This document shows, in pieces, positions 8,091 through 14,734 of a DNA stretch of 28,539 nucleotides. The stretch is from IMG/VR virus record IMGVR_UViG_3300005524_000018, positions 1 to 28,539 of that record. One strand, given 5' to 3'. The DNA comes from a virus. The position numbers were made by a program, and so were the translations under genes. The notes beneath the pieces were generated by a model, which was not told the origin of the DNA, searched no databases, and saw nothing but the letters and a program-made list of their open reading frames with translations. Every line of letters begins with the position of its first letter. Position 1 is the stretch's first letter.

Positions 8091-9975
8091 AGATATTCTC
8101 ACCACCGGCGGGGAAACCGCCGTCACCGGCCCGGCCGCGGCGGAAGCCGCCGCCCAGGCCACCCGGTACACGCGGACCGGGCAGATGCTCGCCGACCGGG
8201 CGCAGAACCTGGTGAAAGGCGCCGGGTACATCGGGAACGGCAACGCCCCGCTACAGGACCAGGGGCTTATCCTCACCAAAGCCCACAACGTGGCCCTGTC
8301 GGTGCGCACCGAAAGTGACCGCGCCTACCGGGACACCGATTCTGTTATCAAAAGCATCAGCCCCGATTTCTGGCGTGCCAAACCAAACCTGTACCAGTCG
8401 GCGATGCTGGGGTCGCAGGCGCTGAAGTCGTTCACCGCCGGGAACCTGGGGCTGCCCGGGGTGCCGTTCGGGCTGGTGCCGTTCGACCTGCTCGCCCCCA
8501 GCCGGCTCATCTACCCGGTGTACACGGTGCTGCGGAACAAGCTGCCCCGCCCGCCCGGCCAGGGTGAAAGCCGGCAGGTGTACGGGCTGCTCGGCGTGTC
8601 CGGTTCCCAGACCGGCGGTCAGGGAGTCATGGACATCGCTATCCCCGAACTGGTCAACCCCAGCGGCGGGAACCTGTCCGGCACCAACTGGCCGCTGAAC
8701 CTTCCCCCGTCCGGGTCCCAGACCGAATACAAACTCAACGTCCCGTACAAGTTTTTCGGCATCACCGAGGCGCTTTCCTGGCTGGCCCAGTTCGAAGGCC
8801 AGGGGTTGGAGGACATGTCCTCCCTGGCGAACCTGGTGCTGCTGCAGGAAGCCATGATGGCGGAGGAGTACGCGATGCTGGCGCACTCCTCGCAGAAGAT
8901 CCCCACCCCGGGGGCGCCGGCGCTGACCGCGCGGAACGCCGGGTCGGGGGAGTCACCGCTGACCGGGGTCACCACGAACGTGTTCGTGGTGGTGACCGCC
9001 CTCAACTACTACGGGGAAACCGCCGCGTCCGCGTCCGCGTCGGTGGCTGTGTCGTCCGGGCAGGTGGTGGACGTGACGATCTCCCCGGTGCCGGGGGCGC
9101 AGCAGTACAACCTGTATGTGTCCACCGGGTCCACCGCCGGCACTTTCTACCTGATGGCCGGGGCGTCCCGGCAGAACGGCTCCGGCGGCACCACCGGCAC
9201 GATCACCTTGTACCGGGGCACCCAGACCGGCAACTCGGTTGGCGGGGTCCGGTTCACCCTGCAGGGGGCGCTTCCCACCTCCGGGGCGGAAGCGATGACC
9301 GCCGACTCCGGCACCGGCAGCCCCAACCGGATGGAAGGGATCATCCCCACCCTCACCGGCCTGTCAGCGTCCGGGTCCGGTCCCTACGCCAACGCGGTCG
9401 TTGAGGGACCGTCCATCTCCTGGCAGGGCGGGTACGTCAACCAGGCGGTCGGCACCCACCTGTCCTACAACGCCGTGTACGAGGCGCTGGACGGGCTGTG
9501 GGAAACCAACGGCATCAACAACGACTCCCCCGGCGCGTTCCGCGCCGACCCGGCGGAGATCCTCGGCGACGGCGGCGACATCATGCGCCTGTCCAACGAC
9601 GTGATCGCCCAGGGCGCGTCCACCAACTACCGGCTGTTCCTCGAGCAGTCCGACGTGCCCGGGGTGCGGGTCGGCGCGGCCGTGTCGGAGTTCCAGAACC
9701 CGATCACCCGGTCGGTGCTGAAGCTGGTTGTCCACCCGTGGATGAGCCAGGGCACCGCGCTGCTGATGACCTACCAGCTGCCGCAGACCTGGTCGAACGT
9801 GGCGAACGCGTGGGAGATGACCATGGTGCAGGACTACATTTCCGTGTCCTGGCCGGTGATCGACGCGTCGTTCCGGTACTCGCTGTTCTTCCTGGGGGCG
9901 CTTGTCGCGCACGCCCCGTTCTACAGCGGCATCCTGCAGGGGCTGCAGGTCAGTGACACCACACCCTTCCAGTAA
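8086..9975 (+). CDS. Major capsid protein with an Ig/FN3-like insertion (629 aa)
   Basis: This is the main shell protein, assigned from its place after the protease, its length, and capsid-like segments such as SAMLGSQALKSFTAG, a long helix around QEAMMAEEYAML, and the C-terminal PVIDASFRYSLFFLGAL. Residues about 266-400 form a beta-rich insert with the pattern of a fibronectin III/Ig-like domain (TNVFVVVTALNYYGET... and PGAQQYNLYVSTG). Such a domain would be exposed on the capsid surface. The start is GTG in the shared motif. A perfect 15-bp hairpin follows the stop, suggesting a separately stabilised or terminated transcript. HK97-like capsids are often 300-400 aa, so the added length is largely the insert and N-terminal part. 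The call rests on context and pattern, without a fold comparison. Confidence 0.8.
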   Translation: MADILTTGGETAVTGPAAAEAAAQATRYTRTGQMLADRAQNLVKGAGYIGNGNAPLQDQGLILTKAHNVALSVRTESDRAYRDTDSVIKSISPDFWRAKPNLYQSAMLGSQALKSFTAGNLGLPGVPFGLVPFDLLAPSRLIYPVYTVLRNKLPRPPGQGESRQVYGLLGVSGSQTGGQGVMDIAIPELVNPSGGNLSGTNWPLNLPPSGSQTEYKLNVPYKFFGITEALSWLAQFEGQGLEDMSSLANLVLLQEAMMAEEYAMLAHSSQKIPTPGAPALTARNAGSGESPLTGVTTNVFVVVTALNYYGETAASASASVAVSSGQVVDVTISPVPGAQQYNLYVSTGSTAGTFYLMAGASRQNGSGGTTGTITLYRGTQTGNSVGGVRFTLQGALPTSGAEAMTADSGTGSPNRMEGIIPTLTGLSASGSGPYANAVVEGPSISWQGGYVNQAVGTHLSYNAVYEALDGLWETNGINNDSPGAFRADPAEILGDGGDIMRLSNDVIAQGASTNYRLFLEQSDVPGVRVGAAVSEFQNPITRSVLKLVVHPWMSQGTALLMTYQLPQTWSNVANAWEMTMVQDYISVSWPVIDASFRYSLFFLGALVAHAPFYSGILQGLQVSDTTPFQ

Positions 9976-9991
9976 CCGCTGACCGCCCGGC

Positions 9992-10031
9992 CACGGCCCG
10001 GCACCCCGACGGCACTGGGTGCCGGGCCGTG
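9992..10031 (+). terminator. Strong 15-bp hairpin after the capsid gene
   Basis: CACGGCCCGGCACCC (9992-10006) pairs perfectly with GGGTGCCGGGCCGTG (10017-10031) around a 10-nt loop. It begins 17 nt after the capsid stop. It lacks a T-run, as is common for actinobacterial terminators, so it may terminate partially or protect the capsid mRNA 3' end. Confidence 0.8.
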
Positions 10032-10059
10032 CCTGTCCCGAGGAGGGAGTGGCCGAAGG

Positions 10060-10332
10060 GTGATCACCGCATCCCAGGTCAGTGTCGCCGCCACCCCGGT
10101 GGTGCTGGCCGACGTCCCGCCCGGCCCCTGCCAAGTGATCATTACCAACGGTGGCAGCACCGCCGTGTACGTGGGCACCAGCAGCCAGGTGACCTCCGGG
10201 AACGGGGCACCGGTACCGCCCGGTGGGGTGGTGACCTTCTCCGGATTCCCCGGGTCACGGGCCGTGACCTTGTGGGCGGTGGGGGAGTCCACCGCGGTGC
10301 CGGCCGGCGTGGTCACCGTGACGGGAGGCTGA
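10060..10332 (+). CDS. Small beta-rich structural protein, possible decoration protein (90 aa)
   Basis: GTG 10060 follows AGGAGG (10041-10046) with a long spacer, and a closer GAAGGG lies right before it. The sequence is nearly all beta-type: TPVVLADVPPG, IITNGGSTAVYVGTS, PPGGVVTFSGFPG, VTLWAVGES. This pattern (N-G-G-S-x-x-V-Y-V-G, P-G-G) recurs in short phage structural proteins of about 90-110 aa next to capsid genes. Its position right after the capsid gene suggests a capsid-associated or decoration protein, but this is inferred from place only. Confidence 0.65.
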   Translation: MITASQVSVAATPVVLADVPPGPCQVIITNGGSTAVYVGTSSQVTSGNGAPVPPGGVVTFSGFPGSRAVTLWAVGESTAVPAGVVTVTGG

Positions 10333-10333
10333 C

Positions 10334-10627
10334 GTGGGGACACGTGCGCATCTGCCGCCCGGCTGCGGCGGGTTCACCTGCGCGGACGGCACCCGTTACG
10401 ACACCAGACCCGGCGGCACCGTGACATTGGACGACCGGCACGCCAAAGCGCTCGCGGCCAGCCAGTACGCGGGCACCGGGTTCATCCGCGCCGAGTCGTT
10501 CACGATCGGCACCCGGGAAGGCCGCTGGTGCCGGCCGTGCCGGCGGCTGTGGCAGGCGTGGTCGGTGGTGTGCCCGCGTTGCGGGCACACCACCGTCCCG
10601 GAGCAAGACCTGACGGAAGGAACCTGA
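10334..10627 (+). CDS. Small zinc-ribbon protein (97 aa)
   Basis: GTG 10334 lies one base after the previous stop, with GGGAGG upstream. The protein has CGGFTC near its start and a classical C-x2-C-x10-C-x2-C ribbon (WCRPCRRLWQAWSVVCPRCG), which should bind one zinc ion. The acidic end is EQDLTEGT. It is the first of three consecutive zinc-finger genes between capsid and connector. Its role in the virion or in assembly is not known. Confidence 0.75.
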   Translation: MGTRAHLPPGCGGFTCADGTRYDTRPGGTVTLDDRHAKALAASQYAGTGFIRAESFTIGTREGRWCRPCRRLWQAWSVVCPRCGHTTVPEQDLTEGT

Positions 10628-10631
10628 ACCT

Positions 10632-11219
10632 ATGTCGTTGTATGCGCGCAGTGACCTGATGAGTGTCGCTGTGCCCAAAGACCGGGGGGGGTGCGGAGCC
10701 GGGCACAGCCGCCCGGTGACCCGCGGCGCTCCCGCACCTGTGTGGCGGCTCGACTGCCCCGCCTGCTGCGCCGCCCTGAAAGACGACCCGCTGTGGTCGG
10801 GGCGGCTGTCGGAGATCCCCGAAACCCCCGACGAGGAAGCCGCCCGCAAAGACTACGAGCAGCGGGGCGCGAAAGAACGCGACTACGTGCAGGCACTGGC
10901 GCTCGCGAAAATCGCGAACGTTCCGCTCCCGGAAACCCTGACGAGTGCCCTGACCGGGGTGCGGGCCCACATTCCCGTGGAGGGGACGCTGGAATGCCCC
11001 GCCGGGCATGAGGTGCCGGCGGGGAGCCGGTTCTGCCCCGAATGCGGTGCCCGCATGCAGCCCACCGCGCCGCGGTCACTGGAAGCCGGCGGCGGCGGGG
11101 AGGGTGAACCGGATCTGGGGTCGCTGCCGGCGGCGAGCCTGCGGAAAATGGCCCGCGACCGTGGCCTGGACGCCACCGGGCCGAAAACAGCGCTGATCGC
11201 CCGGCTGAAAGGCGCCTAG
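10632..11219 (+). CDS. Two-zinc-finger protein with SAP-like C-terminus (195 aa)
   Basis: ATG 10632 is preceded by GGAAGGAA. Two fingers share the same layout: C21-x3-H25-x16-C42-x2-C45 and C122-x3-H126-x8-C135-x2-C138. Between them is a charged helix (DEEAARKDYEQRGAKERDYV). The last 35 residues (LPAASLRKMARDRGLDATG, then KTALIARLKGA) match the SAP helix-extension-helix pattern known for DNA binding. The fingers plus SAP suggest a nucleic-acid-binding protein of the head-tail joining region; this is inferred from the motifs. Confidence 0.75.
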   Translation: MSLYARSDLMSVAVPKDRGGCGAGHSRPVTRGAPAPVWRLDCPACCAALKDDPLWSGRLSEIPETPDEEAARKDYEQRGAKERDYVQALALAKIANVPLPETLTSALTGVRAHIPVEGTLECPAGHEVPAGSRFCPECGARMQPTAPRSLEAGGGGEGEPDLGSLPAASLRKMARDRGLDATGPKTALIARLKGA

Positions 11220-11228
11220 GAGGGGCTG

Positions 11229-11426
11229 GTGGGGCGGCGCGGGTCACGGGGAATGTGCCGCCGGTGCGGCACCCGCCGCCGCGGGAACGCCGCCGCCGCG
11301 TCCCAGCCCGTCACCAGCTGCGCTGTGTGCGGCATCCCCGTGTGCGCCCGGCACATCGTGTGGGATGACCAGCGCGGCACCTACCTGTGCACGAAATGCG
11401 CACGCGGGGAGGTGAAAGCCGGGTGA
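11229..11426 (+). CDS. Tiny cross-brace-type zinc-finger protein (65 aa)
   Basis: GTG 11229 follows AGGAGGGG, which overlaps the preceding stop region. Eight potential ligands are spaced as C10-x2-C13-x17-C31-x2-C34-x4-C39-x2-H42-x11-C54-x2-C57, enough for two zinc ions in a RING/B-box-like or double-ribbon arrangement. The N-terminus is Arg-rich. The stop overlaps the next start (GTGA). It may be a small adaptor of the connector region. No family name can be given with confidence. Confidence 0.75.
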   Translation: MGRRGSRGMCRRCGTRRRGNAAAASQPVTSCAVCGIPVCARHIVWDDQRGTYLCTKCARGEVKAG

Positions 11427-12364
11427 CGCTTCCCGTGGGGCCGCTGACACCGTATGTGACCCCGGAGACGCTGCGGACCGCGCCGACCGGGATCGCGTGG
11501 GGCACCATCCCGCCGTGGCGGGACGCCACCCAGGAACAGCGGGCAGCGGAGATGGCGAACATCTGCGCCCGCGCCACCGCCCAGGCCGACGAGTACGTCA
11601 ACGGGCCGCTGCGCGCCACCTTGGACACCGAGGTGTACCACGGCCCGGATTTCCGGGTCACCTGGCAGCGGGCGACCGGCAACACGCGGATCGTGCTGCA
11701 ACGCTGGCCGGTGCTGTCGGTGGTGCAGGTGGAAACCTGCCCCGCGTCGGTGTGGCCCCGCACGTGGACACCCCTGCCGGCCGGGTGGGCGGAACCGGAA
11801 TACCTGCCCGCCGGGGTGTACGGCAGCGCCGCCCCGTCCGGCGCTGGCGGGGGCGGCCAGTCGGTCATCATCGGTCCCGGCGCGGCGGACTGGTCGCTGG
11901 GCCGGCAGGGGTGGGCGATCCGGGTCACCTACGTGAACGGGTGGCCGCACGCCGGGCTCACCGCCGGCGCCGCCGCAGGTGACACCTCGTTGCAGGTGGA
12001 TGACTGCACCGGGTGGGCGGTCACCTCCGGTGCCGGGGTGACCGGCGCGACCGGGGTTGTCAAAGACTCCGGGGCGCAGGAAGTGGTGCAGGTCACCGCC
12101 GCGTCCGCGCAAGCCGGCCCGGGGACGCTGACGTTGGCGGCGCCGCTGCGGTTCCCCCACCAGCCGGGGGTGGCGGTCACCACCCTGCCCGCCTCTGCGG
12201 AATGGGCGGTGATCTTGTTCGCGACCGCGCAGGCCCTCACCAGGGGAGCGACCACCACCACCGTGCAGGCGCTGAAACCCGCCACGCAAACCTCCGTCAA
12301 GCACGTCGACGACCTGTGCACCGAAGCGGAACTGCTGCTCAGCCCCTACCGGCGTGTCATCTGA
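11423..12364 (+). CDS. Head-tail connector (adaptor) protein with beta insertion (313 aa)
   Basis: GTG 11423 overlaps the upstream stop and follows GGGGAGGTGA. The alternative start at 11387 would run through the upstream gene and has no such site. The N-terminal helical part (TPYVTPETLRTAP, QEQRAAEMANICARATAQADEYV) and the C-terminal helices (SAEWAVILFATAQALTRG, LCTEAELLLSPYRRVI) fit the gp6/gp15-type adaptor that docks under the portal. Residues about 175-256 are a beta insert (TSLQVDDCTGW...EVVQVTA...LRFPHQPG) that resembles one in the major tail protein. Adaptors are usually 100-200 aa, so the insert explains much of the extra length. Confidence 0.7.
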   Translation: MTLPVGPLTPYVTPETLRTAPTGIAWGTIPPWRDATQEQRAAEMANICARATAQADEYVNGPLRATLDTEVYHGPDFRVTWQRATGNTRIVLQRWPVLSVVQVETCPASVWPRTWTPLPAGWAEPEYLPAGVYGSAAPSGAGGGGQSVIIGPGAADWSLGRQGWAIRVTYVNGWPHAGLTAGAAAGDTSLQVDDCTGWAVTSGAGVTGATGVVKDSGAQEVVQVTAASAQAGPGTLTLAAPLRFPHQPGVAVTTLPASAEWAVILFATAQALTRGATTTTVQALKPATQTSVKHVDDLCTEAELLLSPYRRVI

Positions 12365-12379
12365 CAGGAGGAAAACACG

Positions 12380-12538
12380 ATGGCTACCCGACGTCAGCAC
12401 GCGGCGGCACGCCGGCAGGCGCACACCACGCGGCGCCGCACCGCCATGCTTCCCCAGCCGGCGCCCGCCCGCACCGGCGGGGGGAAACCGCAACAGCCGC
12501 AGAAGGCGCAAAAACCCGCCGCGCCGCGTAAAGGCTGA
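12380..12538 (+). CDS. Very small, highly basic protein (52 aa)
   Basis: ATG 12380 is placed ideally behind AGGAGG (12367-12372), 15 nt after the connector stop, and the frame ends at TGA 12538, just before the next start at 12544. The product (MATRRQHAAARRQAHTTRRR at its start, then a Pro/Gln/Lys-rich tail ending APRKG) has no acidic residues. It resembles a nucleic-acid-binding tail or a small connector accessory. The excellent ribosome site and the exact fit between neighbours support translation. No family is recognised. Confidence 0.65.
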   Translation: MATRRQHAAARRQAHTTRRRTAMLPQPAPARTGGGKPQQPQKAQKPAAPRKG

Positions 12539-12543
12539 CCCTC

Positions 12544-13065
12544 ATGCCGGTGGCGTCGTGCCTCACCTACGTCAAAGGGCTCCTGGACGGGCTGCCGATG
12601 CCACCGGGAACCGGAGGCAACATGGCCGCCTACATTCTGCCTCCCGACCCGGACGAGGAAACCCAGGTTCCCACCGCGTACGTGTGGCCGTCGCAGTGGA
12701 AAGAAACCCGCGACCCGAAAACCGGCGGCACGGTGCCCCGCAACACCGGGTGGGACACCCCGTCGGGAACCAAATCCATCGTCCACACCCTCGACGTTTA
12801 CCTCACCTGGTTCCAGCCGAACGAAACCCCCGACCCGCGAAGCGACTCCCTGTTCCCCGGGATCGTGGACGCGGTGTGCGTGGCGCTGCGGACCGCCCCC
12901 ACCCAGGTCCCGGTGACCGACCCCTACACCGGGCAGCCGTCCACCCTCGTCAACATCGGTGAGGTCATCGACGGGAAAACCGGGCTGGTCGCTGTCAGCG
13001 ACGAAGTGTGGAACCGGCTTGATTCTCTCCTGACCGTCACGGTGTGGGAAATCTTCCGCGCCTGA
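12544..13065 (+). CDS. Putative tail terminator or tail completion protein (173 aa)
   Basis: ATG 12544 lies 5 nt after the preceding stop. The protein has an N-terminal helix (VASCLTYVKGLLDGLPM), a beta-rich centre (PTAYVWPSQWKETRDP, HTLDVYLTWFQPNE), a helix (FPGIVDAVCVALRTAP) and a beta end (LLTVTVWEIFRA). This alternation and the length match the tail terminator fold, which caps the tail tube and docks on the neck. Its position between the connector and the major tail protein agrees. The assignment is by pattern and position, without a decisive motif. Confidence 0.6.
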   Translation: MPVASCLTYVKGLLDGLPMPPGTGGNMAAYILPPDPDEETQVPTAYVWPSQWKETRDPKTGGTVPRNTGWDTPSGTKSIVHTLDVYLTWFQPNETPDPRSDSLFPGIVDAVCVALRTAPTQVPVTDPYTGQPSTLVNIGEVIDGKTGLVAVSDEVWNRLDSLLTVTVWEIFRA

Positions 13066-13082
13066 CCTGCTTCCCCCCTCCC

Positions 13083-13122
13083 CCGCCCCCTCCCGGGGCG
13101 GCATGTCCCTTCCCCTTTTTTT
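13083..13122 (+). terminator. Hairpin followed by pyrimidine tract and seven T
   Basis: CCGCCCC (13083-13089) pairs with GGGGCGG (13095-13101) around CTCCC. After a short pyrimidine-rich stretch comes a run of seven T (13116-13122), the most striking T-run of this GC-rich window. It lies right after the tail terminator gene. The distance from stem to T-run (14 nt) is longer than in a classical intrinsic terminator, so efficiency is uncertain. Confidence 0.5.
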
Positions 13123-13130
13123 GTCATGTG

Positions 13131-13143
13131 AAGGAGCTGTGTG
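13131..13143 (+). promoter_or_regulatory. Shared start-site motif, copy 3 (first gene of the tail-tube segment)
   Basis: AAGGAGCTGTGTG is the same 13-base core as at the protease and capsid starts, with the GTG start at 13141. It follows the terminator-like element, so this gene may begin a newly expressed segment containing the major tail protein. Confidence 0.7.
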
Positions 13144-13458
13144 CGGGCTACATACACCGGCCATCAGCGGCGCGTCTACCCCAGCTACCGGGATACGGGC
13201 ACCGGGACGACCCTGGTCGCTGACCCGGGCGGCGTGTACGACATTGAACCTGCCGCGTCCCGGTGGCCGCTGCCGCCGGTTCCCGCCGACCACCGGTTCA
13301 TCCCCGGCAATCCCCCCCCCAAGCCAGACAAGCCAGGCAAGCCAGCTGCCGGGAAAGCCGCTGACGGGCCCGCAGAGGCGAACCCAGAAAAACCAGGCAA
13401 AACGGGTGCCGGGAAGGCCGCTGACGGGCCGGGAGAGGTGAACAGCGATGGCAGGTAA
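13141..13458 (+). CDS. Small protein with tandem Lys/Pro/Gly repeats upstream of the major tail protein (105 aa)
   Basis: GTG 13141 uses the shared start motif. Residues 1-60 include a YTGHQRRVYPSY start and VYDIEPAASRWPLPP, similar in style to short actinophage proteins next to tail genes. Residues about 61-100 are two copies of a 20-residue unit of the type KPGK-x-x-AGKAADGP-x-E. The gene overlaps the major tail gene by 11 nt, indicating coupled translation. A strong start in front of such a short gene may mainly feed translation of the downstream tail gene. Function is not known. Confidence 0.65.
   Translation: MRATYTGHQRRVYPSYRDTGTGTTLVADPGGVYDIEPAASRWPLPPVPADHRFIPGNPPPKPDKPGKPAAGKAADGPAEANPEKPGKTGAGKAADGPGEVNSDGR
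13321..13440 (+). repeat. Imperfect 60-bp tandem repeat, two units
   Basis: 13321-13380 and 13381-13440 align without gaps with 49 of 60 bases identical by my count. Each unit encodes 20 residues, including AGKAADGP. It lies at the C-terminal end of the gene starting at 13141. Confidence 0.85.
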
Positions 13459-14698
13459 CAACATCCCGGTCGCGGTCGCCCCGTCCACCCAATCCTGGGT
13501 GGGGGTGGCGCGGGAGATGACCACCGGCACTGCGGTGCTCCCCACCAACGTCATCCCGCAGGACGCCAAATCCTACAAACCGGAAGACACCCCCAAGTTC
13601 CTGCCCGACGAGGCGATCCGCGGGTCGATGGCCCTCACCTACGGGCAGATCCTCGGCCCCGCCGACGCGACACTGAACTTCGGCGGCCCGGTGTTCCTCG
13701 ACACCCACGGGTTCATGCTGGACAACACGTTCGGGGACCTGTCCGCGACCGGCACCAGTCCCGCGAACACCACCACCTTGTCCGTCGGCACCACGGTGGG
13801 CGCCACCACCGCCACCCTCACCTCCGCCACCGGGTACACCGACGGCGCGTACGTGCAGATCGACACCGGCCCGGCCGCTGAGGTGGTGCAGCTGTCCGCC
13901 GCCCCGTCCGGGTCCACGATCACGTTCACCGGGTACCCGCTGCGGTTCCCGCACACCAGCGGCGCGACCGTCGCGACCGTGTCCGCCCCGTTCACCTCCA
14001 CGTTCGCTCTGCTGAACAGCGACCTCGGGTACGCGGGGGTGCCGGGGGCGCAGCCACCCACCCACACCCTCACCGACTACACGGCCCTCACCCCCAACGT
14101 GGGGGCCCGCAGCTACCCGTCAGCGTGCCTGTCGAAACTGGACTTCACCGGCAACGCTGAGCAGCTGCTGGAGGTGAAGTTCACCGGGAACTCGTGGCCG
14201 TCCGCGCCGGCGTCCGCGTCCCCGGTGAAATCCCTCACCGCCGTGGAACCGGTCGCCGCGTGGCAGTCCACCATCAAAATCGGCGGCACACCGGTGTATG
14301 ACATCGGTGACTGGGCGGTGTCGGTGACCCGGAAACTGCAGGCGTACTACACGGCGCAAGGGTCCAACATCCCGTTCATCATCGCCCGCGGGGAACTGTC
14401 CATCACCGGCACCCTCAACTTCACCGTCGCCGAAGACGAATCCGCCCTGTCGTACATGCTGGAAAACTCCCAGCCGTCGCTGTCCATCACCGTGTCGAAC
14501 GGGCAAACCGGCGCCGCGGAGACGTCGCTGACGTTCACCGCGTCCAGGGCGGCGTTCACCAAGTCCGCGCCCACCCGCAACTCGGTGCTGATCGGCTACG
14601 ACACCACCTTCGACTGTGTCGCCAACCCCACCGACGTGGGCGGCTCCGGTGGGATGGCGCCCGGCAAGTTCACCCTCGTGTCCTCCCTCATCTACTGA
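13448..14698 (+). CDS. Major tail protein, tail tube subunit (416 aa)
   Basis: ATG 13448 follows GGGAGAGGTGAA. The sequence is beta-rich with typical tail-tube features: an N-terminal GNNIPVAVAPSTQSWVGVARE, then DEAIRGSMALTYGQILGP, and a long C-terminal beta part ending APGKFTLVSSLIY. Residues about 107-180 are a beta insert (TTLSVGTTVGATTATLT...LRFPHTSG) resembling the connector's insert. Position directly before the chaperone pair and tape measure gene supports the call strongly. A very stable hairpin begins right at the stop. Length is above the common 150-250 aa because of the insert and extra C-terminal material. Confidence 0.85.
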   Translation: MAGNNIPVAVAPSTQSWVGVAREMTTGTAVLPTNVIPQDAKSYKPEDTPKFLPDEAIRGSMALTYGQILGPADATLNFGGPVFLDTHGFMLDNTFGDLSATGTSPANTTTLSVGTTVGATTATLTSATGYTDGAYVQIDTGPAAEVVQLSAAPSGSTITFTGYPLRFPHTSGATVATVSAPFTSTFALLNSDLGYAGVPGAQPPTHTLTDYTALTPNVGARSYPSACLSKLDFTGNAEQLLEVKFTGNSWPSAPASASPVKSLTAVEPVAAWQSTIKIGGTPVYDIGDWAVSVTRKLQAYYTAQGSNIPFIIARGELSITGTLNFTVAEDESALSYMLENSQPSLSITVSNGQTGAAETSLTFTASRAAFTKSAPTRNSVLIGYDTTFDCVANPTDVGGSGGMAPGKFTLVSSLIY

Positions 14699-14719
14699 CC
14701 GCCCCCGGGCCGGGGGCGG
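14699..14719 (+). terminator. GC-rich hairpin directly after the major tail protein stop
   Basis: CCGCCCCCGG (14699-14708) and CCGGGGGCGG (14710-14719) are perfect inverted repeats around one base, realistically a 9-bp stem with a 3-nt loop. It starts immediately behind the TGA. It could lower expression of the chaperone and tape measure genes relative to the abundant tail tube protein. Confidence 0.7.
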
Positions 14720-14734
14720 GGAAAGCGGGTATGC

